Source of the DNA: a virus
Virus record (IMG/VR): IMGVR_UViG_3300038491_000065
Location: 1-27,212 of that record
Reading direction: 5' to 3' (one strand)
DNA: 27,212 bases
The notes beneath the pieces were generated by a model. It was not told where the DNA came from. It was given only the letters and a program-made list of their open reading frames with translations, and made no database searches. Position 1 is the first letter of the stretch; the number at the start of each line of letters is the position of its first letter. The translations under genes were made by a program, and so were the position numbers. Below, piece by piece: positions 14,561-22,935 of this stretch.

Positions 14561-16054
14561 TTAGAAATATACAGATTGACTACTAGGAGTAAATGCTGTA
14601 CCGAGACCTTGAACAATAACAACATGGTAGTAGAGATTAGCACCAAAGATGTTATCAACTACGCCGTAACGGGTAAGCAACCCGACGCGTGGTGAGAAAT
14701 CATTTGGACCAATTGTTCTCTGAACCATGACTGGAATGTAAGGACAATAGATGATACCTGTATCATAAAACTCTGGACCCTTGTAACCAAGGAGAGCATA
14801 TTCAACACCGGTGGTTTTAGCACCACCAGGACCATTACCATACTTAGATGACTGATCATATGTACCTGCGTTGGCATAACCAACTTCAGTACGGGTATCA
14901 CGGTAAACACTAAACCTACCACCAAGTGAACCAATCTTAGCAATACCAACAGGTTGCGTATTAACGTCACCTTGGACTTGTACCCACTGAAATTCAGGGA
15001 GCATTTCCAAGATAGCGCAAACACGTGGTGTAGCTACAACAAAGTTAGCAGCACCGCGCCTGTTACGTACAGCGATTCGATTGGCCTCAATGATTAGTTT
15101 CTGATAGAAATCACGATTACGTTCAACGAGCCAACGCCCATCAGCAGATGCAGGATGCCAGATAGAGTATCCAGCACCGGCGCCTGCGCCAAGAGCAGAT
15201 TGAATCATTCTCATGAGCATTTCACGGTCAATCTCAGCTTGGATCTCATATGACATAGCATTTGTGATCTCAGCATCGACGTCGATACCGTTCATGTTCT
15301 TGAGGTCTTGTTCTAGTTCAACAGACCAACGGGCGCCCAACCTACGGGTACCAGCTTCAACGGCTGTTTTCTCGAATTTAACTTCAACTTGCGGAATGTT
15401 ACCTGTAATCTCAAAGTTCTTGAGAATCTCAGCAACACCACCGTCTTGAGCAGCAAAATCCCAAACACCCGCCGCACCACTTAAAGCAGTGGAGGATGCA
15501 CCAGTGAACCTTGTGTCAAGCAGTTGATAACCAAGCTCATCGTTATAATCCGGAGCAACGTTATCAGCGTTACCGCCGTAGGTTCCTCCCGCATTCCAGT
15601 TCGAACCTTCACCGCCACCAGTTGCTCCACCATCAATACCACTACCGAGATCTGCACCTTGGTAGGAGTAACGTAGAGCAAAAGCTAGACCAACAGGACC
15701 GGACATGGGCTGAACACCAACAATATCGTTGGAGATGAGCTCAGGGAACGTACGTCGTATCATAGGGATAAGTACTTTTGGGAGACGAGCATCGCCTGAA
15801 GCATAATTATCAGAGGAGTTGGGGGTATTGGGATTATAAAGCCCTCCACCACCTAGGGACCCATCCTGCCCGGCTGTGTTTCCTTCTTCAACACACCATT
15901 TCTCTTGATTTTCAAGAAGAATTGCTGTGTTGAGACGGACTGTGTCGTCTTCAATAGACTTAACGCTATCAGATGAATAATCTAGAACAGGTGCCCATTT
16001 CTCTAAGAGAGTATCGGCTCTGTTCTTATCAATAAAAGATTGTGGTTTATTCAT
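14561..16054 (-). CDS. 23: Major capsid protein, T4 gp23-like
   Basis: A 497-residue HK97-fold major capsid protein of T4 type. Residues about 94-131 (IPMIRRTFPELISNDIVGVQPM then ALRYSY) line up with the conserved MVRRAIPNLIAFDICGVQPM block of T4 gp23, and the C-terminal YKGPEFYDTGIIYCPYIPVM and FSPRVGLLTRYGV segments match YKGPNEMDAGIYYAPYVAL and FQPVMGFKTRYGI. Length is close to T4 gp23 (521). The N-terminal ~65 residues (ALLEKW-like start, ILLENQEKW) are the probable delta segment removed by gp21. I chose ATG 16054 rather than 16090: the extra residues would be a Lys-rich leader, and AAAGGAAAC is well placed before 16054. It follows gp21 and gp22 in T4 order. Confidence 0.95.
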   Translation of the reverse strand: MNKPQSFIDKNRADTLLEKWAPVLDYSSDSVKSIEDDTVRLNTAILLENQEKWCVEEGNTAGQDGSLGGGGLYNPNTPNSSDNYASGDARLPKVLIPMIRRTFPELISNDIVGVQPMSGPVGLAFALRYSYQGADLGSGIDGGATGGGEGSNWNAGGTYGGNADNVAPDYNDELGYQLLDTRFTGASSTALSGAAGVWDFAAQDGGVAEILKNFEITGNIPQVEVKFEKTAVEAGTRRLGARWSVELEQDLKNMNGIDVDAEITNAMSYEIQAEIDREMLMRMIQSALGAGAGAGYSIWHPASADGRWLVERNRDFYQKLIIEANRIAVRNRRGAANFVVATPRVCAILEMLPEFQWVQVQGDVNTQPVGIAKIGSLGGRFSVYRDTRTEVGYANAGTYDQSSKYGNGPGGAKTTGVEYALLGYKGPEFYDTGIIYCPYIPVMVQRTIGPNDFSPRVGLLTRYGVVDNIFGANLYYHVVIVQGLGTAFTPSSQSVYF

Positions 16055-16062
16055 AATTTTTT

Positions 16063-16073
16063 GTTTCCTTTCT
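16063..16073 (-). promoter_or_regulatory. Ribosome binding site of gp23
   Basis: The minus strand reads GAAAGGAAAC about 8-9 nt before ATG 16054. It is the one clear purine-rich Shine-Dalgarno-like site among the late genes here, and it decides the start. Confidence 0.6.
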
Positions 16074-16082
16074 TTTTTTTCG

Positions 16083-16128
16083 ACCTTCATGGAGTCATGC
16101 TCCAGGATATTCAGGCATTTAAATGCCT
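16083..16128 (-). promoter_or_regulatory. Structured leader between gp22 and gp23
   Basis: The 91-nt gap holds a perfect 16-bp palindrome, AGGCATTTAAATGCCT (16113-16128), and a small hairpin, TGGAG-CATGA-CTCCA on the minus strand (about 16090-16104). There is no NATAAATA here, so gp23 is probably read through from upstream. The structures may be RNA-processing or stability elements. Confidence 0.4.
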
Positions 16129-16145
16129 CATTGTTCAGTGAGAAA

Positions 16146-16994
16146 TTATTTCATTCGCTGTAGACCTTCTAGATACGGGTTTGCTACCTCTCTAGGCTGT
16201 TGAGGACTTAGTCGCTTAGGTACATCAGCTTTAACTTGTCGTTGTGAATAAGCCTCTTCTTTAATGACTTTCAGTCTTTCGCTTGATTTTTTATCAAACA
16301 ATCTAGCTGTATAGTCGAAATTCTCTTCAATAAATTCAGGTGATTTATCATGTAAAATCTTGTGGAGATATTGAGCTTTCTTTTCTGGGAGACCTGATGT
16401 CCTAGTCTCTAGCAGTAGATCTGTTTTAGTCTTGTTATAAGCTTCTTTAATAATAACGTTTTCACGTTCAGCTTTTTCTAATTTATCAGATAGGTGAGTG
16501 ATTTGCGCCTTCCCATCAACTACAGCGTCTTTAACTGACTCGCTCATCAACGATGAATCTACAGCTAATACTTTGCGGAGATTAGTAAGAACTTCCATAG
16601 CGGTCCGATTTTGAGTTGCTTCTAAAATCTCTTTCTGTGGAATTGATTCATCAATATACTCTTCGAGATAGTTTGAAATCGATTCAACTAGTGTAGTTTT
16701 AAAATCCTTTGCAGATCCATGTAACTCTTTCTCATATCTGTTGATTACTTTGACTAATTTCTTAGAATTGCCAAGATCAACTGATTCCACAACCCGGTTG
16801 AGTTTCTGTGAATGATCTTTATCAATTGCGGAAACTAATTCATTGAGTTTTTTGGCATAAAGGTCGTCTTGTTCGGTAAGTGCTGCTTCAACAGAGAGTG
16901 ATAATTTTTCTCTAATGGCGCTCTCAACAGATGCAATCGAATCTTCAGTCAAGACCTCTTTAACGCTTTCTGGTAGGATTGTTTTTCTAGTCAT
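16146..16994 (-). CDS. 22: Prohead core scaffolding protein, T4 gp22-like
   Basis: A 282-residue, highly charged, helix-rich protein with long Glu/Lys/Leu stretches typical of the phage internal scaffold, close in length to T4 gp22 (269). The N-terminus TILPESVKEVLTEDSIASVE is followed by predicted coiled coil through most of the chain, and the C-terminus is Pro/Arg-rich (KRLSPQQPREV). It lies between the gp21 protease with its small core protein and gp23, as in T4, so it should form the prohead core and be degraded by gp21. I chose ATG 16994, which overlaps the upstream stop by 8 nt (ATGACTAG), rather than the start at 17024, which would overlap by 38 nt. Confidence 0.88.
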   Translation of the reverse strand: MTRKTILPESVKEVLTEDSIASVESAIREKLSLSVEAALTEQDDLYAKKLNELVSAIDKDHSQKLNRVVESVDLGNSKKLVKVINRYEKELHGSAKDFKTTLVESISNYLEEYIDESIPQKEILEATQNRTAMEVLTNLRKVLAVDSSLMSESVKDAVVDGKAQITHLSDKLEKAERENVIIKEAYNKTKTDLLLETRTSGLPEKKAQYLHKILHDKSPEFIEENFDYTARLFDKKSSERLKVIKEEAYSQRQVKADVPKRLSPQQPREVANPYLEGLQRMK

Positions 16995-17271
16995 TTTTAA
17001 AAAGTGGTTGTTCTGTTGCACCATTAACTCTATCTACTAATTTAGTTTCAACAGCGCTCTTTAAATATTTATGTGCACTAGCGTAATTTTTATCAGAAAT
17101 TGCTGATATAAAATGACTTAGTTTAGTATTCATAGAAACCTCTTCATCTTCTTCTCCGGTGATCTCTTCTTTCCCCGTTTTTCGAACCTTTTTATTGTGT
17201 TTCCGCTTTTGTTGCTTATTGGTATGTTTATTATAATCAACTTTTACGTTATCTTTTTTTGATCTAGGCAT
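16987..17271 (-). CDS. Small prohead-core-type protein (gp67/68 position)
   Basis: A 94-residue protein between the gp21 and gp22 genes. The N-terminal third is strongly basic (Lys/Arg/Asn-rich, residues 3-34), followed by an acidic patch (EEITGEEDEE) and a C-terminal helical segment, LSHFISAISDKNYASAHKYLKS. This last segment resembles the short N-x-x-A-x-x-x-L segments in small core proteins of other T4-like phages. T4 places small internal core proteins gp67 and gp68 next to gp21. The strong charge segregation fits a core or internal head protein that interacts with DNA or scaffold. Its own TATAAATA lies 9 nt upstream. Identity as a gp67/68 counterpart is by position and composition only. 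Confidence 0.65.
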   Translation of the reverse strand: MPRSKKDNVKVDYNKHTNKQQKRKHNKKVRKTGKEEITGEEDEEVSMNTKLSHFISAISDKNYASAHKYLKSAVETKLVDRVNGATEQPLFKND

Positions 17272-17280
17272 ACTAAATTA

Positions 17281-17288
17281 TATTTATA
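17281..17288 (-). promoter_or_regulatory. Late promoter (TATAAATA) of small core protein/gp22/gp23
   Basis: An exact T4 late octamer just past the gp21 stop, 9 nt before the ATG of the 94-aa gene. It probably drives core protein, gp22 and gp23 together. Confidence 0.65.
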
Positions 17289-17290
17289 CC

Positions 17291-17956
17291 TTAAAGGTTG
17301 TTTATGAAGGATAAAAACCGCTCTCTTAGATATTCATCTACACCTTTTTTAGGTAGGTTAGAAATACTCTCTTCAAATTTATCGTATATTTCCTCATACA
17401 CCCCGTTTTCCGCTAAGACCCATTGTTTAGATTCTAATATACCATTAACAAACGCAGAGGAATATGAAGGATCAGCCACACAATCAATAGCAACCAACTT
17501 TAAATTGTTCACTTGATTATAATCTACCTTTTCTTCAAGGGTACCAAGTGCTCTTGAAGACATGCCAATTTTAACACCATCATTAATTAAGGATCGTACA
17601 ACTTGGCCACATGGAGTGGTTAGTACCTTAGACTTGCCATAAAATACATTACCATCTTGTGTAATTTCAGTAACTATATGGCATGCCCGTTCTAAATCTA
17701 CATCAGCGGATGATGGGTGGTTGAGTTCTCCCATCGCGCGCCCGGGCTTAATCATCTCTTCATTATATCTCTGAACTTCACGTTCAAGCTCATTGAGTGG
17801 GTAATATCTATTATTCCTATTAACACCCTCTGCCATCATATATGGCCCCTTTATATACAGGTTAGATGGTGTATTTTTATTTGTCTCTTCTTCAATAATT
17901 TCAAACTGATCCGCAATATCAGGATTTTCTACAACCAAATTTAGTTTTAGAGCCAT
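17291..17956 (-). CDS. 21: Prohead core protease, T4 gp21-like
   Basis: Serine protease of the T4 prohead (peptidase family S80), 221 residues (T4 gp21 is 212). It shows the catalytic His80 in GELNHPSS and a Ser in the GMSSRALG motif (Ser133/134), with RNNRYYPLNELEREV (47-61) and AIDCVADPSYSSAFV (156-170) as further family blocks. It matures the prohead by cutting scaffold, core proteins and the gp23 N-terminus. The gene lies two genes upstream of gp22 and three upstream of gp23. A TATAAATA octamer lies 7 nt before the ATG. The start is chosen because the family N-terminus begins shortly after it. Confidence 0.92.
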   Translation of the reverse strand: MALKLNLVVENPDIADQFEIIEEETNKNTPSNLYIKGPYMMAEGVNRNNRYYPLNELEREVQRYNEEMIKPGRAMGELNHPSSADVDLERACHIVTEITQDGNVFYGKSKVLTTPCGQVVRSLINDGVKIGMSSRALGTLEEKVDYNQVNNLKLVAIDCVADPSYSSAFVNGILESKQWVLAENGVYEEIYDKFEESISNLPKKGVDEYLRERFLSFINNL

Positions 17957-17963
17957 ATATATG

Positions 17964-17971
17964 TATTTATA
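17964..17971 (-). promoter_or_regulatory. Late promoter (TATAAATA) of gp21
   Basis: An exact T4 late octamer 7 nt before the gp21 ATG. With T4-like initiation the leader would be only 1-2 nt. Confidence 0.65.
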
Positions 17972-18008
17972 CTATACTGCACATTTATTGCACTATAATA
18001 TTATTTAA

Positions 18009-18335
18009 TTACCTAGACATTGTAATACTATAATACTGTGTTCTATAGTAAAGGAGACCTGTACCAGAAGTTGTTTTAGCGCTCACTTGCTCAGAATTTG
18101 TAACACCTCTTATAGTTACAACATCATTATCATCAAGTACCAAGCCATTCGAAGCACCTGCGTGATTCGAGTCATATATAGATACCTCCTGCCCGGATTT
18201 GTTATATATAATAACTTCTGAACAAACCTGAGAAGATAGGCCTACAAGAGCTGTTGTTAGTGGTTGATTATATGACCTACACTCATTAACGTTAATGTAT
18301 GTAGAGCCAAAATTATCAGTATAGTTTACAGGCAT
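18009..18335 (-). CDS. Small structural-type protein (108 aa), function unknown
   Basis: A 108-residue Ser/Thr/Gly/Val-rich, beta-strand-type protein: SEVIIYNKSGQEVSIYDSN and GLVLDDNDVVTIRGV read as successive strands, and the tail GTGLLYYRTQYYS is aromatic. No family is recognised with confidence. It lies between the gp4-like and gp21 genes in the late structural block. Its own AATAAATA-ATAAT-ATG context is shared with the 138-aa gene. The VIIYNKSGQEVSIYD pattern resembles small virion proteins that handle a bound group or surface patch. A head decoration or neck-associated role is plausible but inferred from location. Confidence 0.65.
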   Translation of the reverse strand: MPVNYTDNFGSTYINVNECRSYNQPLTTALVGLSSQVCSEVIIYNKSGQEVSIYDSNHAGASNGLVLDDNDVVTIRGVTNSEQVSAKTTSGTGLLYYRTQYYSITMSR

Positions 18336-18340
18336 ATTAT

Positions 18341-18348
18341 TATTTATT
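18341..18348 (-). promoter_or_regulatory. Late promoter (AATAAATA) of 108-aa gene
   Basis: A NATAAATA octamer 5 nt before the ATG, overlapping the stop of the gp4-like gene. Same arrangement as at 14467-14474. Confidence 0.5.
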
Positions 18349-18782
18349 TAGTTAAGGTCTTTTTCTGTTAAAATTATAAATTCATAGCCCTTTTTCAGAC
18401 TATACTTCTTAGCAGCTTCCCATTTAGCTGTATTAATTACATAAGCCCGTTGTTCATATATCAGATGAGACCTCTTTTTATATTTTGTTGTCGGCTTTTT
18501 TGTCTGTCTAGATGGTTTAATCTCTATTAGATATTTTTTAATATGTGTACCTTCTTTAATTACAACATAATTGTCTACAAAATACCTATGTATCTTGTTA
18601 TCTAACGGGCTATAGTATGGTACTACGATATTTTCACTCCCCCATTTAATTACGTTTTCATTTAAATCACAGAACCTAAAAAATTTAAGCTCCAGTCCAG
18701 ACCTAAAAACAGCCTTGGTTCCAATAAATTTATTTGGATTTGTAGGTGTAAAAATACCCTGCCTGTATTTTTTGGATGCCAT
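18348..18782 (-). CDS. 4: Head completion nuclease, T4 gp4 (gp50)-like
   Basis: A 144-residue protein (T4 gp4 about 150) with a TnsA-like endonuclease core: FRSGLELKFFRFCD (Glu31), a WGSENIVVPYYSPLDNKIHRYF block, Asp70 in YFVDNYVV, and Glu87-Ile-Lys89 in LIEIKP, giving the D...ExK pattern of PD-(D/E)xK nucleases. The N-terminal RQGIFTPTNPNKFIGTK is also typical of gp4. It acts late in head maturation; T4 gene 4 mutants make heads that fail to complete. It lies between the neck and 108-aa genes, 21 nt after the neck-gene stop, with no promoter octamer of its own, so it is probably cotranscribed with the neck gene. Confidence 0.9.
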   Translation of the reverse strand: MASKKYRQGIFTPTNPNKFIGTKAVFRSGLELKFFRFCDLNENVIKWGSENIVVPYYSPLDNKIHRYFVDNYVVIKEGTHIKKYLIEIKPSRQTKKPTTKYKKRSHLIYEQRAYVINTAKWEAAKKYSLKKGYEFIILTEKDLN

Positions 18783-18803
18783 TCTATTAATAAGTAATTA
18801 AAA

Positions 18804-19958
18804 CTAACCGACAAGAAATTCAACTGGGTCACCATCCCCAAATCCTGCTGATGCACCTTCCAGCAACTTTGTTTCTAAAGCCTCTTTTCGAGTTAGCCCT
18901 TCATTAATCATATCATAGTTTAAAGTACCACCCCCTAAGAGATTTACACCAGTAAACTTACCTCTCACTCTACCAATAGTAACCATAGTTAGTGCTAATA
19001 CATACTCATATACCCACTGCTCTTTAATTATATCACGAATAGGTCGTTCCACATAGCTTGATATTACACCATAGAACCTACTATTGGGTTTAGGTTGAGG
19101 ATACATCTGCATGTATTGTGTTCGAGGATCAAATTTAAGATCCCTTCTAGTAGCTAATACTTTCTCACGAGTATCAATCCACTCCTTTAATGTGTACCAA
19201 GATACCAGATCGAACCCATAGTTACCCATAGCGTAAGAAAAATATGTTTGCTGAGCCATTGTTTGCTCCAGCGTGAATAGAGTATTAATGCCACTAGATG
19301 AACCTTCTTCAAAATCTGTTACATCAACAACCTTTCTATAGTCCATTACATCATAATCGAATACATTTTGAAATGTTATAGCTTCAGATGATATTCCTTG
19401 ATATGATAACGTCTTTCTTACATTCTCAGTAAAGTTAGCGGTTAATGATTGATTGAATGATGTAATTGATCCATATAATGTACTATCGAACACCTCAAAC
19501 TGAGCTATACCGTCAGAAAATGTAGCAGATAAAGCTGATGAACTAGAAAATTGTGTTCCTTGTACACTAGATGTTGTAACAAAAATGGTCTCTGGTGTTT
19601 CACCATAAAACTGTGAACCAGGACCTAGAGGGTTTGTGCCGGCTACCTTCTGTGCGTTGGTCTCTAAGTCAGTATTTGCTAATGTATATAACAGATCAAG
19701 CCTAATACCTCTTTTATGTTCATATAAGTTTGAATCAAAAATTAAATATTCTTGAGTAAAACCTGCATATTTAGTAAAATACTCTACCGCAATTTGTATA
19801 TTTTCTCGAAGTTGGTCAGTATGAATTTCGAGCGAGATTAGCGGCCAGCCTAAAGACCTCTTAACCCTATCACCCAGTCTATCATAGGTGTCTATCTTAT
19901 TATTAAGGTTTGTTGATAAAAAAGCAGATAGGGGTGTTATTTCACAAACAGCTGGCAT
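18804..19958 (-). CDS. 13: Neck protein, T4 gp13-like
   Basis: A 384-residue protein, longer than T4 gp13 (309). The N-terminal block VKRSLGWPLISLEIHTDQL with ENIQIAVEYFTKYAGF (residues 32-67) lines up with the ILRRLGAPIINVELTPDQI ... IQRALELYGEYHF block of gp13. The C-terminus (WVYEYVLALTMVTIGRVRGKF, NLLGGGTLNYD, ending DPVEFLVG) aligns with the gp13 tail that ends FGILVG. The extra length is a Ser/Thr-rich insertion (about 100-200). gp13 forms the neck ring below the portal, joining head to tail. An AATAAATA octamer lies 5 nt upstream. The gp14 partner is not in the window. Confidence 0.82.
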   Translation of the reverse strand: MPAVCEITPLSAFLSTNLNNKIDTYDRLGDRVKRSLGWPLISLEIHTDQLRENIQIAVEYFTKYAGFTQEYLIFDSNLYEHKRGIRLDLLYTLANTDLETNAQKVAGTNPLGPGSQFYGETPETIFVTTSSVQGTQFSSSSALSATFSDGIAQFEVFDSTLYGSITSFNQSLTANFTENVRKTLSYQGISSEAITFQNVFDYDVMDYRKVVDVTDFEEGSSSGINTLFTLEQTMAQQTYFSYAMGNYGFDLVSWYTLKEWIDTREKVLATRRDLKFDPRTQYMQMYPQPKPNSRFYGVISSYVERPIRDIIKEQWVYEYVLALTMVTIGRVRGKFTGVNLLGGGTLNYDMINEGLTRKEALETKLLEGASAGFGDGDPVEFLVG

Positions 19959-19963
19959 GAGTA

Positions 19964-19971
19964 TATTTATT
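19964..19971 (-). promoter_or_regulatory. Late promoter (AATAAATA) of neck/gp4 genes
   Basis: A NATAAATA octamer 5 nt before the neck-gene ATG, in the short gap after the portal stop. Confidence 0.5.
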
Positions 19972-19999
19972 CAAATTTGTGTTATATACTGAATAATTA

Positions 20000-21784
20000 T
20001 TACTCTATAGGCTCTACATCAACCGGCTCTTCATCTATTTCTAATTCAACATCTCCCTCTGCAGCTGGACCACCACCGAATTCAGGTATACCCTCCAAAC
20101 CACCTCCACCTCCTAGATCACCACCCATATCTTCACCTTCAGTAGCACCTAAATTACCTGCTGCTAGCTGCTCTTTCCATGCAGGGCCGGCTGCTTGAAT
20201 TTGCGATAGCTCCCATTGCATCTCTGCATCTTTTCTAAGAAACTCTCTATTTGCAAGTATGTCTCTATCCTTCCATCCAAGATATTTCTTCTGCGCATAT
20301 GTAGCGCTTACAAATTCATTTGATGCTAAGTTGTTAAAGTTAGTAGCTTTAAGTTCTAACCGCTGACTCTCTCTGAGTTCGAAAAAATTTGTAGGGACAT
20401 TAAAAATTATATCGAAATTTGTTTCACTAAGATCATACTTATCCCACATATTTCTTAATTTAAGGTGGGTAATAAATCCTTTCTTAATACCGGCAGCGAA
20501 ACGTTGCTGCTGTCGTATAACAAATTTAGCAAATTTTAACTCTTCTCGTAACGTGGTTGATGTATCGACTGTGCGATCTTCTGGATCGATTCTGGTGGTG
20601 GGTACCTTTAATGCTTTATAAAGTTTCTTAATAAAATACATTAGATCGGCTAACTCGCCTAGGTTCGCACCACCTGGTAATTGTGTTACAGATGTACCTT
20701 CAGATCCTTGTCTTTTGGCGAACCAAAATGCATCAAGCATGGATTGAGGGTTAAACTTTTTAACCACGTCACTTTGATCCATATCAAATGTTTTTCTAGA
20801 CCAGTAATTTTGTATAAGCTTTCTAAGATACGCTTCGGCCTTTGGTGGTGCCATGTTACCGACATCAACATTGAACACCAATCGCTCCGGAGCGCGCACA
20901 AGTCTGTAAATAACAATAGCGTCCTCAATTAATGATAACTGTCGGAACGGTCTACGAGCGTTTTCTAAAAATGGTGTAACAAATTCTTTTGTTTCGTTAT
21001 AAACACCTGAATTAATATATACGATTTGATTTGAATCCATAGGGATAAAATCATACCGTTCAACTTTATTTGGTTGAGTCTCACTAAAGATAGGTTTTTT
21101 GTAAATATAACCTTTAACAAGCATATTTTGTATATTATTGTATACCGGGTCTATAAGCTCTGCCGGCAAATTTATCGACCCTAATACACCTTCATGAGTA
21201 TATTCATCATGCAAAATAAGCTCAAAAAATACTTCACCTTCAATTAAAAGCTGTCTAAAATACTGCCAACCTTTTTGTTTAAGGTCGAATAAATCTATAA
21301 ACTTATAAAATTCATCTTCAACATTTTTTTTATCAGCAACATCTAAATCAATATTCTCAAAATTAATTTTAGCTATTTCACCTACATCATTTTCGTTAAT
21401 AGTTTCGTCACATATTTCATCTAAAGCTTCAGCAACCTCCGAGTAAGCGGATATAATTCGATAGTCTCTAACACGACCAGTTTTATCCTCCTGCAGGTTT
21501 GCATACATTATGTCTGCGAAGGACGAGTCCTTACCAAACTCACCGATCGCTACATTATTATAACTATTCGAAGATGAGACAGATGTTTTCGCTAAAGCTT
21601 CTGCGCGACGACCTCCCGTTTTATTAAAATATTTATATTTGGGATTTAGACTATCATCATCCTTAACGGTGTTGGTATATGGCAGCCTGTTCTGTATATA
21701 TTGAACTAGATTTCTACCGAATGTAGAAGATTTACCATCGTTACTCACGTAAGAACGATTTTGATTAGGAGATGTATCTGCCAT
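20000..21784 (-). CDS. 20: Portal vertex protein, T4 gp20-like
   Basis: A 594-residue portal (T4 gp20 is 524). The conserved core starts with VRDYRIISAYSEVAEALDEICDE (105-127) and continues with RAPERLVFNVDVGNMAPPKAEAYL and SDVVKKFNPQSMLDAFWF, typical of the gp20 clip and wing region, then GTSVTQLPGGANLGELADLMYFIKKLY and DRTVDTSTTLREELKFAKFVIRQQQRF. The dodecamer forms the DNA-packaging vertex and nucleates the prohead. The C-terminal ~60 residues are Gly- and acid-rich low-complexity sequence (EDMGGDLGGGGG ... DEEPVDVEPIE), beyond the T4 length and probably disordered in the head interior. It precedes the neck gene, and the portal-to-protease order is conserved apart from inserted neck and completion genes. 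Confidence 0.95.
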   Translation of the reverse strand: MADTSPNQNRSYVSNDGKSSTFGRNLVQYIQNRLPYTNTVKDDDSLNPKYKYFNKTGGRRAEALAKTSVSSSNSYNNVAIGEFGKDSSFADIMYANLQEDKTGRVRDYRIISAYSEVAEALDEICDETINENDVGEIAKINFENIDLDVADKKNVEDEFYKFIDLFDLKQKGWQYFRQLLIEGEVFFELILHDEYTHEGVLGSINLPAELIDPVYNNIQNMLVKGYIYKKPIFSETQPNKVERYDFIPMDSNQIVYINSGVYNETKEFVTPFLENARRPFRQLSLIEDAIVIYRLVRAPERLVFNVDVGNMAPPKAEAYLRKLIQNYWSRKTFDMDQSDVVKKFNPQSMLDAFWFAKRQGSEGTSVTQLPGGANLGELADLMYFIKKLYKALKVPTTRIDPEDRTVDTSTTLREELKFAKFVIRQQQRFAAGIKKGFITHLKLRNMWDKYDLSETNFDIIFNVPTNFFELRESQRLELKATNFNNLASNEFVSATYAQKKYLGWKDRDILANREFLRKDAEMQWELSQIQAAGPAWKEQLAAGNLGATEGEDMGGDLGGGGGLEGIPEFGGGPAAEGDVELEIDEEPVDVEPIE

Positions 21785-21799
21785 TGTATGTTATAATGT

Positions 21800-21807
21800 T
21801 ATTTATT
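21800..21807 (-). promoter_or_regulatory. Late promoter (AATAAATA) of portal gene
   Basis: A NATAAATA octamer overlapping the stop of the gp15-like gene, 15 nt before the portal ATG. Confidence 0.5.
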
Positions 21808-22894
21808 CTGCGGTAAAGTATAAACCACTTATACTACTCGACGATCCCCATCCAGCTGGATTTTTAACTATAATATCAAAATTTCCGGAGCCGGATAGGT
21901 AAGGTATATTTATTGTTAACACCTCATCATTTAGTATTTTATAGTTATTTGGATCAACAACAAATCCGGAGACCGGTCCCGTATATGTTGTGTCTATAGC
22001 TGTAAAATTATTTGTTAATGATGTGTTGTTTGCACTCAATAAGATGAGATCTGTTTTGAGAAAATTCGTACCGAGTATATTATAATTATACATATTATAC
22101 GCAGACACGTGCTTATTCAATGTTATAGGATTGATAACATCTAAAACTGTGCCGGTTGTAGTATGGTATATATTTGTAATACTAGGTATCGCTGATAGTA
22201 TAAATGTGTCTATATCACACTCTGCTGTTAGACTATTAAAAAAGTTTTCATAATCTAGGGTGGTCAGCGGTTGTGTTAAATTATAATTTTTGGATGAATT
22301 AATAAAGTTTTGCTCAATAAAGTAAATTGGTGCAGAGGCTGTATTTTTATTTCTAAATAACCAACCCTTTATTGTAAAGTTGGTATCTGCAACAACTCTG
22401 AATTTATCTGTGTAGGTTAGGTCTGTAGGTTGATTTAATGATATGCTTTGGCTCCATTCAACTTCAGTTCTAATTTCTACAGTATCACCTGTTTCAGATG
22501 GCTCTTTCCACGCTATGATAATATATGGATTTGAATACGGAACAAAATTTGTTAATATTTGCTCCATATCCTGCATATATCTAGATATTATTGAAAAATT
22601 AACCTCCAAATTAATAGGTACAGGCATCCGTATTTCTGTACTATCTGTAGAATTTGTGTAGTTGTATATGTTATTAATCTTATTAAACACCCTGTCTTTA
22701 TCATATGATACAGATGTTAGATCTATAGCAACTACTGGTAAAGTAAGGTTTTGTGCTTTGTTAACAATGTCATACATCACTCGCTGTTTAGGCGCAAAAA
22801 CATACCTAACTTCGACATTTTGTCGAGCATTATTATTTTTATCGTATCTCTTAATGACTGTATCATCAAATGCTGCCACAAATTGTGTAAGCAT
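21803..22894 (-). CDS. 15: Tail sheath stabiliser/completion protein, T4 gp15-like, with C-terminal extension
   Basis: Residues about 1-200 follow the T4 gp15 pattern: opening FDDTVIKRYDKNN, then VRYVFAPKQRVMYDIVNK (like VPITYASKEHFMMKLNK), MPVPINLEVNFSIISRYMQDMEQILTNFVPYSNP (like IYELSIFTRYEDDMFQIVEQILPYFQP), and VEWSQSISL ... FTIKGWLFR (like RRIEWSLTFEVNGWMYP). gp15 caps the tail tube and sheath at the head-proximal end. At 363 residues it is about 90 longer than T4 gp15 (272). The extra C-terminal part (about 230-363), ending GSGNFDIIVKNPAGWGSSSSISGLYFTAE, reads like an immunoglobulin/IPT-type beta domain. AATAAATA lies 41 nt upstream. Confidence 0.75.
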   Translation of the reverse strand: MLTQFVAAFDDTVIKRYDKNNNARQNVEVRYVFAPKQRVMYDIVNKAQNLTLPVVAIDLTSVSYDKDRVFNKINNIYNYTNSTDSTEIRMPVPINLEVNFSIISRYMQDMEQILTNFVPYSNPYIIIAWKEPSETGDTVEIRTEVEWSQSISLNQPTDLTYTDKFRVVADTNFTIKGWLFRNKNTASAPIYFIEQNFINSSKNYNLTQPLTTLDYENFFNSLTAECDIDTFILSAIPSITNIYHTTTGTVLDVINPITLNKHVSAYNMYNYNILGTNFLKTDLILLSANNTSLTNNFTAIDTTYTGPVSGFVVDPNNYKILNDEVLTINIPYLSGSGNFDIIVKNPAGWGSSSSISGLYFTAE

Positions 22895-22935
22895 ATCTTT
22901 GATTTCAAACGAATATGTATAGTTTTTGATACATA

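Noticed and set aside
14659-15024. 121-codon minus-strand ORF within gp23
   Set aside because: Same strand but a shifted frame inside the well-supported capsid gene; no start signal or family.
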